Source: Lepidodermella squamata
Lineage: Eukaryota; Gastrotricha
Assembly (NCBI GenBank): GCA_047495785.1
Contig: JBLDXI010000025.1
Span: forward strand, 2,415,063-2,479,062
DNA length: 64,000 bases
Direction: 5' to 3'
This document shows positions 30,294 to 43,182 of the stretch, piece by piece; the stretch's first letter is position 1; the number at the start of each line of letters is the position of its first letter. The position numbers and the translations under genes were made by a program. The notes beneath the pieces are model-generated. The model was not told where the DNA came from. It worked only from the letters and a program-made list of their open reading frames with translations, and searched no databases.

Positions 30294-32768
30294 ATGGTTA
30301 TTATCGAAGAAAAGTACGAGGCGAAGCAACGAAAGCGAGCTTTGGAATCAGCTGATGCCGAAGAGAAAGTTGCTCGAACGCTTCTACCCGTCAAAATCGG
30401 AAGAACCGTTAAAGCTAACGCTTTGAATAAGCATATCCAAGCTAAAAGTTCAGTTCCAGAGGAAAGCCACAATGAAAGTAATAGAATGATCCATTAAGAC
30501 TTGTACCTATGGTCCTAACTTGATTTTGCAGGTGCTAACGAAGATGAGACAGCTGAAAAGAAGCCCGCTTCTCTGGTTTATATCTATGCCGAGACACTGG
30601 CAAAGGCCGCTGAGAAGCGGCGTATAATTGCTGTATCTGCGAGCAAAATCCTCGAGAGTCCTCAGACAGAAATCGGAAGGTTAAAGGAAATGCAATCTGT
30701 TCTCGAGTCGATTGATGTGCGCTGTCAAGCAAAATTGTGGATGTTTGCGACAGCCACGATTTGCGAATTATTCAAGGACATCCTACCAAGCTACCGCATT
30801 CGAATTGCTACAGAGGCTGAGAAAAAGCAACGTGCTAAAAAAGAAACGAAACAACTCCGTCAGCACGAAGAGCAAATGCTATCAGGCTATAAACAGTAAG
30901 TAAAGAATCTTTGAAAATGCCAATAATTTGTTGAATGTCTACAGCTACTTGGCCTACATGGAGAGGCATCTGCCTAAGAAATTGCTTGCCTTATTGAAGC
31001 CATTCAATGTGCCGAAACAAGCATCGACTCGACTGTGCTGTGTTGTCGTTCGTTGCTTTGGCGAGCTGTTAGTTGCACGACCCTCGTTCAATTTTTCTCA
31101 AAATATCCTTCGTGTGATCATACCTCTGATGAATTCAGGAGTCAATGAAATCTCAGAGCTTGCATGCCAATTTATCGGATCGCTATTCCAAGTCGATAAA
31201 ACTCGCGAAGTAGCTATTGAGGCAGTGAGAGTGATTTGCAAATACGTTAAAAAACACAAGTATGCTGTTCGTCCTGATATGATCAAAGTTTTCACTAAGC
31301 TGAAAATTCGCGAAGTTGACTTTAACGCCCCTACTCGGGAGCGTGAGGAAAAACGGCTGCGGCGTTTGAAGTTCAAGCTTCTTTCAAAGAAGGAGCAAAA
31401 AAAGCAAAAAGATCTTGATAAAGTCAATAAGCAACTTGAAGCAGCTGGAGCTGTGGAAAACGAGAAGAAAAAACTCGGACTGGTAAGTTGAAAGAATTAG
31501 CATGTAAACATTTCCGTAACACATTGTTTGTTTAAAGCAAACTCAAATCGTCGAGCAATTGTTCAGCGTTTATTTCTTCGTGCTCAAAACCGCGGCTTCG
31601 TCGTCAAGCAATGGCGCGGATACCCCACTTCTGTCTGCCGTTCTTGAAGGAATGGCGAATTTCTCTTGCTTCATGAGCGTGGATTATTACGATGATCTAT
31701 TCAGAACGCTCGGCATTCTGCTCGAATCTGGGGTAAGTAAACTTGTCGCATTTCTTGCCGAGGTTTTATTGATATTTGCAGAAACTGTCGGCTCATGAAT
31801 CTTTAAACTGCATTCGATCGGCTTTCAAAATGATGCAAGGCGACGGAGAAGCGTTAGACGTGGACCCCGCCCGATTCTATCGACACCTGTTCATCCTGCT
31901 GACAACTGGTGACTTCAGCCGCTGGCCGGTCGACGATTTCACCGCGATGCTGGAATGCCTAGACTTTATGCTGGTCAAGCGTCGAAAGCATTTGTCTGAC
32001 GAACGGTTATTCGCCTTTGCGAAACGGATCGCAACTGCTGCGTTGGCTTGCGCGCCAGAGAGCGCTTACTCTCTTGCTTTGATAACATTCTTACGGACTC
32101 TTTTCGGCATTTTCCCTTCTCTGGACCGCCTCCTCGACCCGAGCCCTTATCGGCCTGGCGGGATCTACCGCCCGGATGTCGAAGACCCCGAGCATTGTTC
32201 GGCCGAGGGATCTTTCTTGTATGAACTTACGCTGCTGCAATCCTCAGCTTGCCAACCGCTGGCGGCTTTTTCAACCAAATTTGCCTACGAGCATCTAACA
32301 TCAGCAGCAGACGCAGAAAACAAGAAGAACCCGAAGAAATTCGATTCCTCAATTAACCTTGAAGCTTACTGCCGAATGTATGCTAGTTATAAATCGAGAT
32401 TTTCCGTTTTTTATTCATTTTCTATATTTAGGTCTCCAAAAGAAATATTTGGTCGTCATTCACTGGTGGCTGACCTGGCCGCTTGCGAAGAAAAGGGCCG
32501 GAAGGCAGAAGCTAACGAAGCAAAGGCAGCTAATCCTGGAAAGAAGAAGGCGAAACCCAAGCTGGTCAGTAATCTCGTCAACAACGTGCAGCTGAGCAGC
32601 TTCAATCCTAAACTGGCACCTGGGGCTCTGAAAAAATCTACCAAGAAAAACGATACAGTTGATGCTCAACAATGGAACCGGAAAACTCGACGTGCTTATC
32701 GATTCGGTAAAAAGCCGATCAATCATAATGCTGCAAGTAACGAAAAATTGAAGAAAGGGAAGAAATGA
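30294..32768 (+). CDS. nucleolar complex protein 3 (NOC3) homologue
   Basis: Exons 30294-30477, 30532-30895, 30945-31482, 31538-31732, 31782-32377 and 32432-32768 give 737 aa with every junction in phase. NOC3 works in the nucleolus and nucleoplasm in pre-60S ribosome maturation with NOC2, and has a role in replication licensing in yeast. Family landmarks are LLPVKIGR near residue 30, the helical block SPQTEIGRLKEMQSVLESID, FKDILPSYRIR, the YLAYMERHLPKKLLALLKPF segment, HEAT-like helices and a Lys-rich C-terminus (NRKTRRAYRFGKK). The ATG lies 1 nt behind a TTTTTAG acceptor-like sequence, consistent with a trans-spliced 5' end. The N-terminus is shorter than in fungi and vertebrates. AATAAA at 32825-32830 ends the gene. 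Confidence 0.85.
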
Positions 32769-32824
32769 GGACTTCATTCTCCTCAAATATATTGTGCAAC
32801 TCTGCATTCAATTTTTGTAAAAAT

Positions 32825-32830
32825 AATAAA
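32825..32830 (+). terminator. polyadenylation signal AATAAA of NOC3
   Basis: AATAAA 57 bp downstream of the NOC3 stop codon. The convergent glycosyltransferase-like gene A ends only about 130 bp further on. Confidence 0.6.
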
Positions 32831-32955
32831 ATTATGACGGAATGAAACAGTTTCTTTTATTTTTGGCCGCGTAAAAAACACAAAAAATGATTTTGTTAAA
32901 GCTGCTGTTGACAACCATAGCGTGAAAGCGCCTGAACAAAGATATGGAAATATGG

Positions 32956-34710
32956 TCATCTTTTGCTCTTGTCTCTCGTATGAAGAATATAATGCTTCCC
33001 TTTCATGAAGCTGCAAGAAAAACATGTTGAATGATAGCTCATGTCAAGGTATGCCAACCTGAATTTATCTTGCGCCTTTATTGCTTCGGTATTTGGATCT
33101 GTGCCCGGAGTTTGGTCGCCCCATTGAGATGGGTCTATTATTTGAAATATAGCTATTTCTATCACAGATTTGTCAAAGGAAACGTACCAGGCCATAAATC
33201 TGAAATGAAAGCCGAATTAACAAGAGTTAGTTTTGAATCGTTTCAACTTACCGAGGTTCCACTTTTTGGAAAGAAGACTAAGAATACTTTGATCATTGCG
33301 ATGACCTCGAAGTCGATAATTTTGCTTTTCAAAGAGTTTGAAATCCTCATTTGATATGACGCGATAATCCTGTGCGTATGTCAACCATTCGAGAACGAAT
33401 CGAACACTTCGATGAGATTTCCGAAGTATCACAAAAGTGCCGCTTCTTTGCCAGGTGTTACGGCACTCTGGGGTGACACACCCCAACATCATAAACGCAT
33501 CTTCCTTGGTGAAGTCCTTTTCGGCTAGGCCAACAGAAAATACTGCAATGTCCTCGTCCAACCGAACCTTCAGAAAAATACAGGATAAAACAGCGATAGT
33601 ACCATCAAAAACACGACCATTTGACACAAAACTGTCGATTCAATGTCCTTTATGAATTCGGTGCCAGCATCTGAGTAGAAAATGATGTCCCCTTCGCGTA
33701 AAGCTAGTAGAGTTCGGTATATGATATATGGTTTCCATGCCCAGAGACCTTTATTTAAATAAAAATCGATTTTAAAATCCCAATGAAAATGCTAAAGGTT
33801 TACCTGCACCAGGTTGAGCATTTAAAATCTGACAATTTTTTGTGGCGAATTCCTTGTCAATAGCCTGTAATTCGACACGAATTTAAGAGAGGAATAAAAG
33901 TATTCATCAGATTCAATTGTTTACCGATTCGTTGAACGCGAGGCACACGTCAAACCCGCCTTTTTGCAGGCCTGACCGGCAATTGCGGTGTTGACTGGCT
34001 CGACAACATCCGCTGCCGGCATAATTGACCAGAACTCGCCGACCTTCAATCAGCGAACAGCGATCACGTTTGATTGTAATTGTTGTTGTATTATCCTCGG
34101 GCTCAATGAAGCGACACTGCTCCAAAAATCTTTTGTTGAAAAAAACAATCAATTCAACTAATTAAATTTGATTTATCGGCCCTTACGAAGTGTCGATTTT
34201 TAGATCTTTGTAAACAGGGTCAAGCCAATGTTCGGTATTCATCTCGAGTTTCGACGGTAGAATTTCGCCGTCGCAGCCAGTCGTGTTCAATGTAAAAGCA
34301 GTAACAAACTCGACTGGAGATTTGGAGAAGTTGTAGAATTGAGGATTTAGTTTGCAGAGAGATGCCTGAGCGTCGAAGACAGGATGAAGCTCGTCGTGAA
34401 AACGTTTAAGCAAAACTTCTGGTGGCAGAGGGACCACTTTTCCATCGACAATTTTAATATCCGGCATCGCAGGTGGATCGTAGTCGAACGGGTATGGATT
34501 ATCGAAGTTGAATGCTCGTTGCACCAGTATCATTGGCGGTTTGATGATGAGTTGGATGATCAGGAGTACAAGTAAGATACCACATCCGGCAGCGACAGCC
34601 GCCAGCTGAAGCGTCGAAAAACGACGCGCGAACCTTACGAAGAGCGCCGTCGTGCCTCGTGGTTTGATGAACTTAAACTTAAATCTAGAATAAACGTCCG
34701 GGAACAGCAT
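32956..34710 (-). CDS. type II membrane glycosyltransferase-like protein, paralogue A
   Basis: Exons 34710-34187, 34129-33925, 33864-33804, 33748-33618, 33567-33252 and 33134-32956 give 471 aa. A single N-terminal transmembrane helix (LQLAAVAAGCGILLVLLIIQLII) is followed by a luminal region. Shared blocks with the next two genes are RVLVNYAGSGCC, GFDVCLAFNES, ATKNCQI, GLWAWKPYIIYRTLLALREG, and FYSDAG as a DXD-like motif. SILSLLSKKW and DPSQWGD follow. The WKPY..YxDxG arrangement is typical of a family of Golgi-type glycosyltransferase-like proteins; donor and acceptor sugars are unknown. The C-terminus ends in a longer cysteine-containing tail than paralogues B and C. The donor after 33618 (GTCGTG) is weak but gives the same spacing as the intronless equivalent in C. 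Confidence 0.65.
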
Positions 34711-36147
34711 GAGACGCGCGATTTTTTTGCGAGCAGCTGATAACGAGGCGGCAAAAATTATGCGCTACCCACTACAAGCACGAGATTTATTTATCCTAAA
34801 CATCTCACGTCTCCCTTCACAACTGTTTGCTTTAAAGTTTTTTGACACAAGCGCACGAGTGCTATACAGCGAGTTACTTATTACTTGGAGTGAGGCGAAG
34901 TGTATAAAGCAAGCATTCAACCAGTGCGTTTCCCTTCGCGTGGTTAAAAAAATGCGTCATATAACCGAGCAGGGAAAACAGCGCGAAAAGCATGTGTCGA
35001 GCGAAATTCAACAATTTTTGTACACAAGGTGATCCCACAAGGCTAACGTAAAAATATGCCGAAGAATTATTTTCATGTTTTCGCTGTGACACACAAGCCG
35101 CTCTTTACATAGATGCATTGTTTTGCAAAAAATGCATTGTTACAATTGAAACAGTTGCAAAGGCGACGCAGTGCCAAAACAGTTGTAAAACTCCAGGCCG
35201 CACCTATCCAGGTTAATAGACCATCAAGCGAAACTTAATGGCCATAATTGGATGCAATAAAATTAAATTAATAGTAGAAGAAATTGCGTGCAAACGCAGC
35301 GATGGGTGCGGGTAAAAAAACTATTTGACCGTTAACAAGTGAAAAGTGGGGTTTAGAGAATTTGCTGTATTTTTCAGCAAATCGAAAAAGGCGTGCTGAC
35401 TTGAAGAAGGATGATTCTTGGATTCCATAATGGCCTTACTCAATTTTTCTTGTGGATTCTAAATTTTCAAGTCTAAGATTCCCGGGAGGCTACCAAAACC
35501 GTTAATAGACGGGAAACCCTTACCCATGTCCCTGAAAAGTGTTCAGGTTGATATGGAGACAAAATTTTGTATGTCTAGCATCTAGCGAGATTCCTCACCT
35601 CAGATTACCCTGAAATGTCGACAGCGCATAAAAAAGAGCATTACAATAATGTGTGAGGAATTATTAATTGGCGTAATGAAAACTCAAATTATTAAGGCGC
35701 ACTTTTTTCGAAATTAACATTTTTCGCTGGTAAACTTTGAAGCCCAATTTCTCAGCCCCTGATGAATCTCGACCTCTTTTTGATATTATTCAACTCCTCG
35801 TTAATTGATCTCGAAAGCGACATCAAAATTTCACGTTGTCAAGATTGTCGCCAAACCCCAAATTTCACTTGCCAAAGGTCATTTCAACTACGAGCTACTT
35901 GCTGGTGCGCCGCGGTTTTTGCAACTTTATTTGTTTACAAAAGTGTTGCAATTATGCGCAGCACATCCGCCTAGGCTATAAATTATCCTGTTTAGCTTGA
36001 TTTTTCAAACCCAAGCGACAATAAACAAGCTTTTACGATTGAGTAAACAACGATTTATCGATTTTTCCTGCGCCGAAACATGAGAATATTTAGAAGAAAT
36101 TGTCGCACGATATTAATTGATTTAGATTTCACTGGGATGTCAAAGTT
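34711..36147. other. intergenic region between glycosyltransferase-like paralogues A and B
   Basis: 1.4 kb, AT-rich, with only short unsupported frames (34709-35032, 35762-35974 on +). It presumably carries the promoter of A and the 3' side of B. Nothing else recognised. Confidence 0.4.
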
Positions 36148-37847
36148 TTAAAGCAAGCTTCTGGTGTGTTCAATTAGAGGCAATGCTCGCATGAAATTGA
36201 AGCGATCGTTGTAGTTGCTCTCCGAGGTGTTTGATCTCCGATTTTGTGTTGGATCTATGAGTGGTAACTGCCTTATTAAAAAGTTGTTTTAGCAGCTAAA
36301 GATTACCTGGCCAGGCTTCTTTTAGCCGCAGAAGTAAAATGGAAAGAAAACAAAACAAATGGGAACATTATACCAAGCGAAAATGGAAAAATCATTAAAG
36401 TTTTCACTATATAAGCAGCAAGTTTCTTGCCAGCTTTTTCCAATAATAATGTAATCGAATTGGGATTTGGAGGGTTCTTCAGACATGCAGTGATTAGTCG
36501 TAAAAATTACCAATATTCCATCTTTTGGACAGTAGACTAAGAATGCTCTGCTCGCCGCTGTGAACTTGGCCTGTATTTTGATTCGAAATGATGCGATAAT
36601 CCTGCGAATACGCTAGCCACTCGGCTACAAACCGCACAGATTCGTGTGATTTTCGTAAAAGCACGAAGCTAGACATTCGCTGTACTGAATCAAGGCAATC
36701 CTTAGTGTCACAGCCCATTAGTGAGAAGGCCTCTTTCTTCGTTCGGCTGGCTTCGATATTACTTGAAGAAAATACGACAATATCCTGCTTGAGCTTTGCC
36801 TATTTATGTTGGGATTGAAGAAACTGCTGCAATATTGGCATATCGATAAAACCTGATTGCAGACGAGCGTAGAGTCAATGTTGGCGACGAACTCAGAGCC
36901 AGAATCGGCGTAAAATACAACGTCGTCGTCTTCGAGGGCGAGCAATGTTCGATAAATGATGTAAGGTTTCCAAAGCTTGAGGCTAAAAAGTAAGGAATTT
37001 TTACCGCATTCCGATTACAGCAAAATAACAAACCCCGCTCCAATACGACGCCTGAAAATCCGGCAGTTTTTGGATGCAAACCGATAATCAATCGACTAAT
37101 TTTAAGGTGTAACGTAGCTTGAATTTTGCGAATTTCAGCCCTATCTTTCAGCTCACCCGTTCATTAAACGATATGCATAGATCGAAGCGACCCTTTTTGA
37201 GTCCGGTAACGCAGTTGATGTACTGACTTCGTAAACAACAGCCTGCGCCAGCGTAATTGATCAAAACTCGCCGGCCATGGACTTCCTTGCATTTCCCGGG
37301 GTCTCCATAGGCAAAAGAGCCCTCTTTATCACGGCAATATTCGTAAAATCTGCCGAAATAAGATGAAAAAACAAGTTATCCTTTAATGAACAGCAGCTGT
37401 AATGAATAACCTATCCGATCTCGTAGTATTGATCGAGCTTAAGGCCAGTTTCAGCCAATTGGAACCATCCATATCCATAGCTAAACGCTTAACGGTGACT
37501 CTATTATCCGCACAGGCTAAGGGCGATAGAGATGAGGTTGGCAAATCTAAAAAATAAGCCTTCGCCCTTTCGACTTCGTTGGGCAAGTTGAAATATTGAG
37601 ATGACAAAGAACAGTTCGATGCGACAGCCGCGTCCGGATAGTCATAGTCGAAATGTTTCATCAATGAAAATTGCTCTTCGGCAAGTGGTTGAATCTCCGG
37701 TGGTAGTTCATCAAACGACAGTTGGCGAGGTGTATAATGGTCTCCTTTTATTAGGGCCGACTTTATGATCCAAACAGCTGTTGCGGTTATCAGCGCGAGA
37801 GCGATTGTCTGGCGCCTTGCCAAAAGCGCCATCATGACCCGCCGCAT
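36148..37847 (-). CDS. type II membrane glycosyltransferase-like protein, paralogue B
   Basis: Exons 37847-37411, 37349-37157, 37095-37034, 36982-36853, 36799-36511 and 36254-36148 give 405 aa. The N-terminal anchor is TIALALITATAVWIIKSALI. Conserved blocks are RVLINYAGAGCC, GRFDLCISFNE, ASKNCRIF, LKLWKPYIIYRTLLALEDDD, FYADSG (DXD-like), FVLLRKSHESVRFVAEWLAY and SILSLLSKRWNI. The last exon begins DPTQN, matching DPSQ in A and C. Intron positions match those of A, which shows descent by tandem duplication. Gly and Trp in the GLWxWKPY block are replaced by a Gly-Leu-Lys-Leu start, keeping WKPY. The Golgi glycosyltransferase role is inferred from motifs. Confidence 0.65.
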
Positions 37848-38150
37848 AAGGTGCCGAAAGAGCGGAATTTTCCCAACTTCAACTCAAATATTAGGCTAGT
37901 TATTCTGGCCTCACCGATAGCATATGCCGGGAAATTTTGTGCGGGTCTAACACTTTCTGCGGAGTGTTATTTTCACACTGCACCTTTGTTGTAATAAAAG
38001 TTGACGCACTCGTATTACATGTTCTTTGTATTCAAATAAAAAGTTAAACAAAGATGCCGAAAACAAGCCTGATTTAATTTTTGAAACAAGTCAGCAAAAA
38101 TCATTTCTTACGACGCATTTTATTTAAAAAATAGGATAAAAAGTTAAAAT

Positions 38151-39347
38151 TCAATCCCTGTGACGAGAGTGGTCGATCAGCGTCCGGCCTCTCAGCAATT
38201 TGAATTTTTCCAGCTTCTTAAGCTCGGCGCCAACTCCGAAATCACCGTACTGGCTTGGGTCTGGCCAAGCTGAAATGTCCCATTTTTTCGATAGCAAGCT
38301 CAGTACACTTTGATCATGCCGGTGTTCGCCGAATCGAGGTCGCCCTGTCTTCGGGTCTATGAAGAAGAACTTGATGGCATCCCAGCCAAAGCTGCTGTGG
38401 TCGTTTGAGAGGATGCGCCTGTCTTGAGCATACGTCAGCCATTCGGAGACAAATCGAACTGATTCACTTGATTTTCTCAACAGAATAAAACTCGCCAGGC
38501 GCTGTGGTGAATTTCTGCATTCAGCATTATCACAGTCCATCAAGACGAAGGCATCTTCCTTCGTAAATTTGGTCTCAGGATAGTCGAGGCTGAATACTAC
38601 GACATTTTGCTGCATACTGTTTTGCAGGCAAATCAGGGTGGAGTCGATGTTATCCACAAATTGTGAGCCGGAGTCGGAATAAAACAGAACATCCCCTTCA
38701 TCGAGTGCGAGTAAAACTTGTAAAATTAAATAAGGCTTCCATAGCCATAACTTCTCCGACAGTAAATCACAGTTTTTTGAGACGAAGAGAGGATCACTGA
38801 TTGACCAATTTGAAAATGGAATACACAAATCGAAGCCACCTAGCGTGATGCCAGAAATGCAGTTTCGCCTCTGGGCCTCGTGACAACACCCGCCATCGGC
38901 GTAATTCATCAGAATTTTCCGACCTTTCACTGCTGCGCATTTTTCATTATTCTGCGACATCAATCTATGTTGGTGGAATGGATAGTTTTTTCGGCATGCG
39001 AGAATAAAAATCGTGGCCTACCTCTTCTGCTCAATCCTAGACGAGTTGACGCGATAAATCGAGGTCAGCAGTTCTTCTGTAATCAGACCAGGTTCAACAT
39101 CGGCACTGATGTAGGCTGTTTCTAGGTAAGGCAAAGCAGCGTTTCTGTTGTGCTTGCCGTTAGGGGCTAGAAGCTCGCAGTCGCTCGGTATCAGCTTTGG
39201 ATGAATGATGATATCAGGAGTTCTTACCAACCGATAAATCAACAGCAGCAGGGCAATAAAAATCGCAGCTATGAGTAATAGCAAAATTCGAATAGACGGG
39301 CGACGTCGTTTTCTCAAAATAAAAGCCGCTTTTGCAAAATGAGCCAT
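38151..39347 (-). CDS. type II membrane glycosyltransferase-like protein, paralogue C
   Basis: Two exons, 39347-39022 and 38964-38151, give 379 aa. The membrane anchor is IRILLLLIAAIFIALLLLIYRL. Conserved blocks are KILMNYADGGCC, GGFDLCIPFSN, VSKNCDLL, LWLWKPYLILQVLLALDEGD, FYSDSG (DXD-like), SFILLRKSSESVRFVSEWL, HRHDQSVLSLLSKKW and DPSQYGD. It retains a GWDAIKFFFIDPKTGRPRFG segment that is missing from the A and B models. C therefore looks the most complete in the catalytic part, and it has lost (or never had) four introns of its tandem neighbours. The N-terminal luminal stem differs entirely between the three. Confidence 0.7.
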
Positions 39348-39965
39348 CCAAATGGAAATTGGAACGCATATCAGCTATATTCACAGAAACGCGCGCTAGT
39401 GGTGGTCCTACTGGGGTCGCTGCTTACTGTGCGCTGCACATGTAAGCTGCTTACCTGTACGTGCAGCGCGCAACACTGCTACTGTTGTTTCTTGCGCAAA
39501 GTAAAGTTAGATGTGGGTCACGGCGAGCGTAACCAAAGGTAATAAAGAAGCGTTTCAATTTTTCGTTATAGCGGTCTTTATTCTTTCGCCTCATCAACAG
39601 ACGGTATATTCATCACATGAGTTTGTGCCTATCGGGTTCGGCTTCTCTTGCCAAGTCATCGTTTTCTAAAAAACACAAAATATTTATGTTGAAATCCCCC
39701 TCACTCATCAACTTCTAAATGTGCATACTTTTGTTTCAATCTTCATTATATTTGCATTTTTTAACCACACCAGCAACCGCAACTGTAAAGAAAATCGTGT
39801 CATTTTTATTCAAAAAAGCGAAACCGGAGATATGAGATCGAGAAGCAAATCAATAAATTTATCTGCATAAAAAATAAAACCGTATAAAACGTGTCAAAAG
39901 CTCGGATGTGTGTAAAATGACACGAAAACAAGTTTGGTGATGAGTCATTGATCAAATTGCAAATC
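39348..39965. other. intergenic region
   Basis: About 620 bp between paralogue C (promoter side) and the 3' end of the GPCR gene, both - strand. No gene or repeat seen. Confidence 0.35.
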
Positions 39966-41658
39966 TTAAATTTCTCGTATCGGAAGATGTGCCTGCTGTT
40001 CGTCGGCGCGAGACTGATGTGGCTTATCAAAATCAGGAGGTCGCTGCTGCTGCTGCTCGTCTTCTTCCGGAGGTCCTAGGTAGAATCCGGGTTTGCTGTT
40101 CAGCGAGGCGTCAATAACCGGCAGCGCTATTTTCTCTTCTTTCCTCGCAACCAACCCAGCTTGGCGTTGATAAAATTGGCGAAGAATATGATCAGGATCG
40201 TCAGGCTTCAACGAGCTGCGTCTCGAAGGCCGCAAGTAACGCGAGCAGCACGGTGCGACAGTGCGGATGAAATCTCGCAACGCTCCACGGAAAAATTTGT
40301 TAAAAACCGCGTAAATTATAAAATTGATAGAGCTGTTGGCGTGGCTGAGTAACAGTGCAAACATCGAGACCTAAAAAATGAAATGAATTAAATTTCAGTA
40401 AATCAAAGTTGTGTTTGGCTAAAATTTACCCTGTGAGGTACAGCGTAGTTATTTCTAACCAGGCTTTGAACAACGAAAGTTGGAATCCAGAATATGTAGA
40501 TCAGCAATACGAGGAAAATAACTGTCTTGACTGTTTTCGACAAATCAAGCCGGTTGTACGAGCCATTGGTTCCGACCGAAGCTTTTCGAACAGCAGGCTG
40601 TGACGGTGTCTGATTCAGTGGGAATGAGCTCGTGGAAGCAAGCGAGAGCAGGCGCCGATTGCTGCCCGACCTTCGCGGCAAGCCTATCGGTTCGCTGTGG
40701 TTGAACGTCATGATGCCGGACGGAACACAGCTGAACGAATTTCGGGCTTTGCTTTGCACCCCACCACTGCTCGGTGATCTGTCCTACAATTTTGAAATAA
40801 AATTTGAAAAAATCGATTAAAAACGCAGCTGGTACTTACTATGCATCGTTTGTTGTGTTCATTCTCGCTGGCAATTAACCGGATAATTAGGCTGAGATAG
40901 GTCGCAGTTACTATTAGCAGGCAAGCAACGATGAGGAAGAGCGTAAAAAATGCCATGGCACTTTCTCGGAACTTGTAAAGACAAGTCATAGCATCGGGTG
41001 CGTACAAATCGTCCGGTTCCGTCAGCACATTGCCAATCGAGAAGCCCAACGACATTGCCCAGGTGAGGCCGATGAGCATGAAAGCCAGGCGGCGGCGTCG
41101 CTTCAAGCCTTGCAAACTTGAACGAACGCCGAGGAATCGAAATATCGCGATAGCAGTTAGGGTGAACAACGACTCTGAGCAAGCGAGCAGGCACAGGGTG
41201 GCTAAAAAGCGACACACGTTGGCATCGTTCTGCATGAATGACGCCCAGATGTTGGCGAGATGCGTCGTGTTCGACAGCACTGATATTGAAAAGTCAGCTA
41301 TGGCTAAGTTCAGCACGAAATAATTGGCTGGTGGGATGGCGCGTAGAAAGCGGCGCTGCAGCACGGCTGAAATTGTTAAACCATTGCCGATGAAGCCGAT
41401 GACAATCATGGTAACAAGCACTGAAGAAATCGCGATGCGTTCTGCCACGCTGAACATGTGCATTTCTTCAAGCGATGATGGCGCGCTGCTGCTGATGTTT
41501 GCTGGCTGACTGCTGACTGATAAATAAGCACCTGGTAATTCGCCACCGAACAGAAATGCCGTCGCTGCTCCGCCAAGCTTCACCGATTCGTTAGGTATAG
41601 GTTCCATGCCGGAGGATTCCAGCATGGAAACTGGGTTGTTCCGGGACATTGGTATCAT
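39966..41658 (-). CDS. rhodopsin-like (class A) G-protein-coupled receptor, orphan
   Basis: Exons 41658-40840, 40783-40430 and 40370-39966 give 525 aa. Seven helices can be placed. TM1 has GFIGNGL and TM2 NLAIADF. TM3 starts after the conserved Cys in NDANVCRF. TM4 has LTW, the second extracellular loop Cys is in DAMTCLY, TM6 is VIFLVLLIYIFWIPTFVV, and TM7 is HANSSINFIIYAVFN, a variant of NPxxY. The D/ERY motif after TM3 is replaced by FRF (residues 173-175). The N-terminus has an N-glycosylation site (NESV). The third cytoplasmic loop is Ser-rich, and the long tail has a dibasic and a Gln-rich segment. It looks peptide- or amine-receptor-like in general, but no ligand class is evident. Confidence 0.85.
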
Positions 41659-43182
41659 GTTCGCTTCATAATAGACATCTATTAGGAAAAACTGTTACAT
41701 TTTAAATCCGAATCCAAGTGCAGAATTAAAGGCGGGATCTTCAGAATCTAGCTGGATACTAAAAGTCTGTAATAGGGCAAAGGCGACGTCTTATCGAAAT
41801 TAGCTTGCTTGCAAGTTGTAGCGCATTCATTACCGACGCTTCGACTGCCAAAGAATTTTTCATGGCGCAGTTTATGTTGTTGTAAGAGAAGTTAACGCTT
41901 GCATCGATTGCCTACCGCATTAAGGTTGACGTTTCTAACCAGTGAATAATTTAGCGCGCATAGAATCTTCCGGGGTATTGATTAAAGGTTTCTTTCCCTT
42001 TTCGAAGAGCGCTATACCATCAAGCCGTCAAATTTCGAGTGACATTTGAAGAACGAATCGATGCTATATCAAACCTGCGCTATTGGTGATGGGCTCCAAC
42101 TTTACACTTCTTATATTCATCTTATTCTATTCGCGCTAAATTATTCGCAGGTTAAAAGCATCTACCTTTACGCGGTAGTTGATCGATGTGAGTGTCTTAT
42201 TTTTTTTTACCCCAAACCGACTTCATAATAAAAAATCCCTTAAAAATAACTGTCGCAGATTGGCTGTGGAAACGTAGGAATCCCTAATGTAACAAACAGC
42301 AATAAAGTTCAGAGAAAAGTAATACCGGGATATAAAGGTATTTCACAGAAATTCGAGTCCAACTCTACATGGAGTGATCGAATTTATTTCGGACAATAAA
42401 AGAGATTACGCGATAAAGACGTTGTGGCGGAAAACAGCAGGTGTTGTTTACGAAAAAAAGCTGCGGCTTATCGTTTTCTTACGCCGCTAACCTAAAGTGA
42501 CAACTTGGCGGTGCTTCCGCGAAACTTGAGAGGTGAGGCGCTCAATTATGAGCTCCGCGCGCGCGATATCGTTATTCAGGCAGAGGCTATACTTGCTGCT
42601 TGAATGGTGAGCCAGCTACTTTGTGTTGCAGCTCTTATTTTGCCCGATAAGCACGTGCCAGCAGCGTGATATAATCGCCTATTACAATTGATTTTTTTGT
42701 GTGAAATGAAGAATGCCATTACTCAGCGCCACTTGTAATAGCCTTGGAGGATGTTTTCAAATTGTCGGCTAAGACCACTGCCGCAGATATGGCTGCGGCT
42801 CATCTCACTGGAATCTTTGAGTACGCTGAAAAAAGACAAAATCGATATGTGTGCCCAGCAACCCCGGCGCCGAGTCTGAAGTGTGAAAAAACTACCGAGC
42901 CAACACGCTTGAGGACGAAAAAACTCGTTCGATTTTGGATACGACATAAGCCCGCCCTTAAAGACAAAATAAACATTAATTAAAAGCAAACATAGGTGAT
43001 GACGACGTGGAAAACTCACGGACGAACACATTATTCAAGAGTAAGGCTCAATTTATTCAGTAATATATTCGCCGCAAAAAATGCATCACATGAAAATCGG
43101 CAAAAATTGCGAAAAGGCATCAAGAATCGATTGAGTCAAGGAGTTAATTACAAAAATTAAATTGGCACAACGTGTATACATA
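41659..43182. other. gene-poor region between GPCR and prominin P1
   Basis: 1.5 kb. Short frames at 42723-43031 (-) and 42744-42983 (+) overlap antisense to each other, and neither shows a domain. The region presumably carries the GPCR promoter and the 3' side of P1. No repeat recognised. Confidence 0.4.

Noticed and set aside
42723-43031. Overlapping sense and antisense frames between the GPCR and P1
   Set aside because: Neither shows a domain or credible splice sites, and the plus-strand frame has only a TTG start. Not enough to call a gene.
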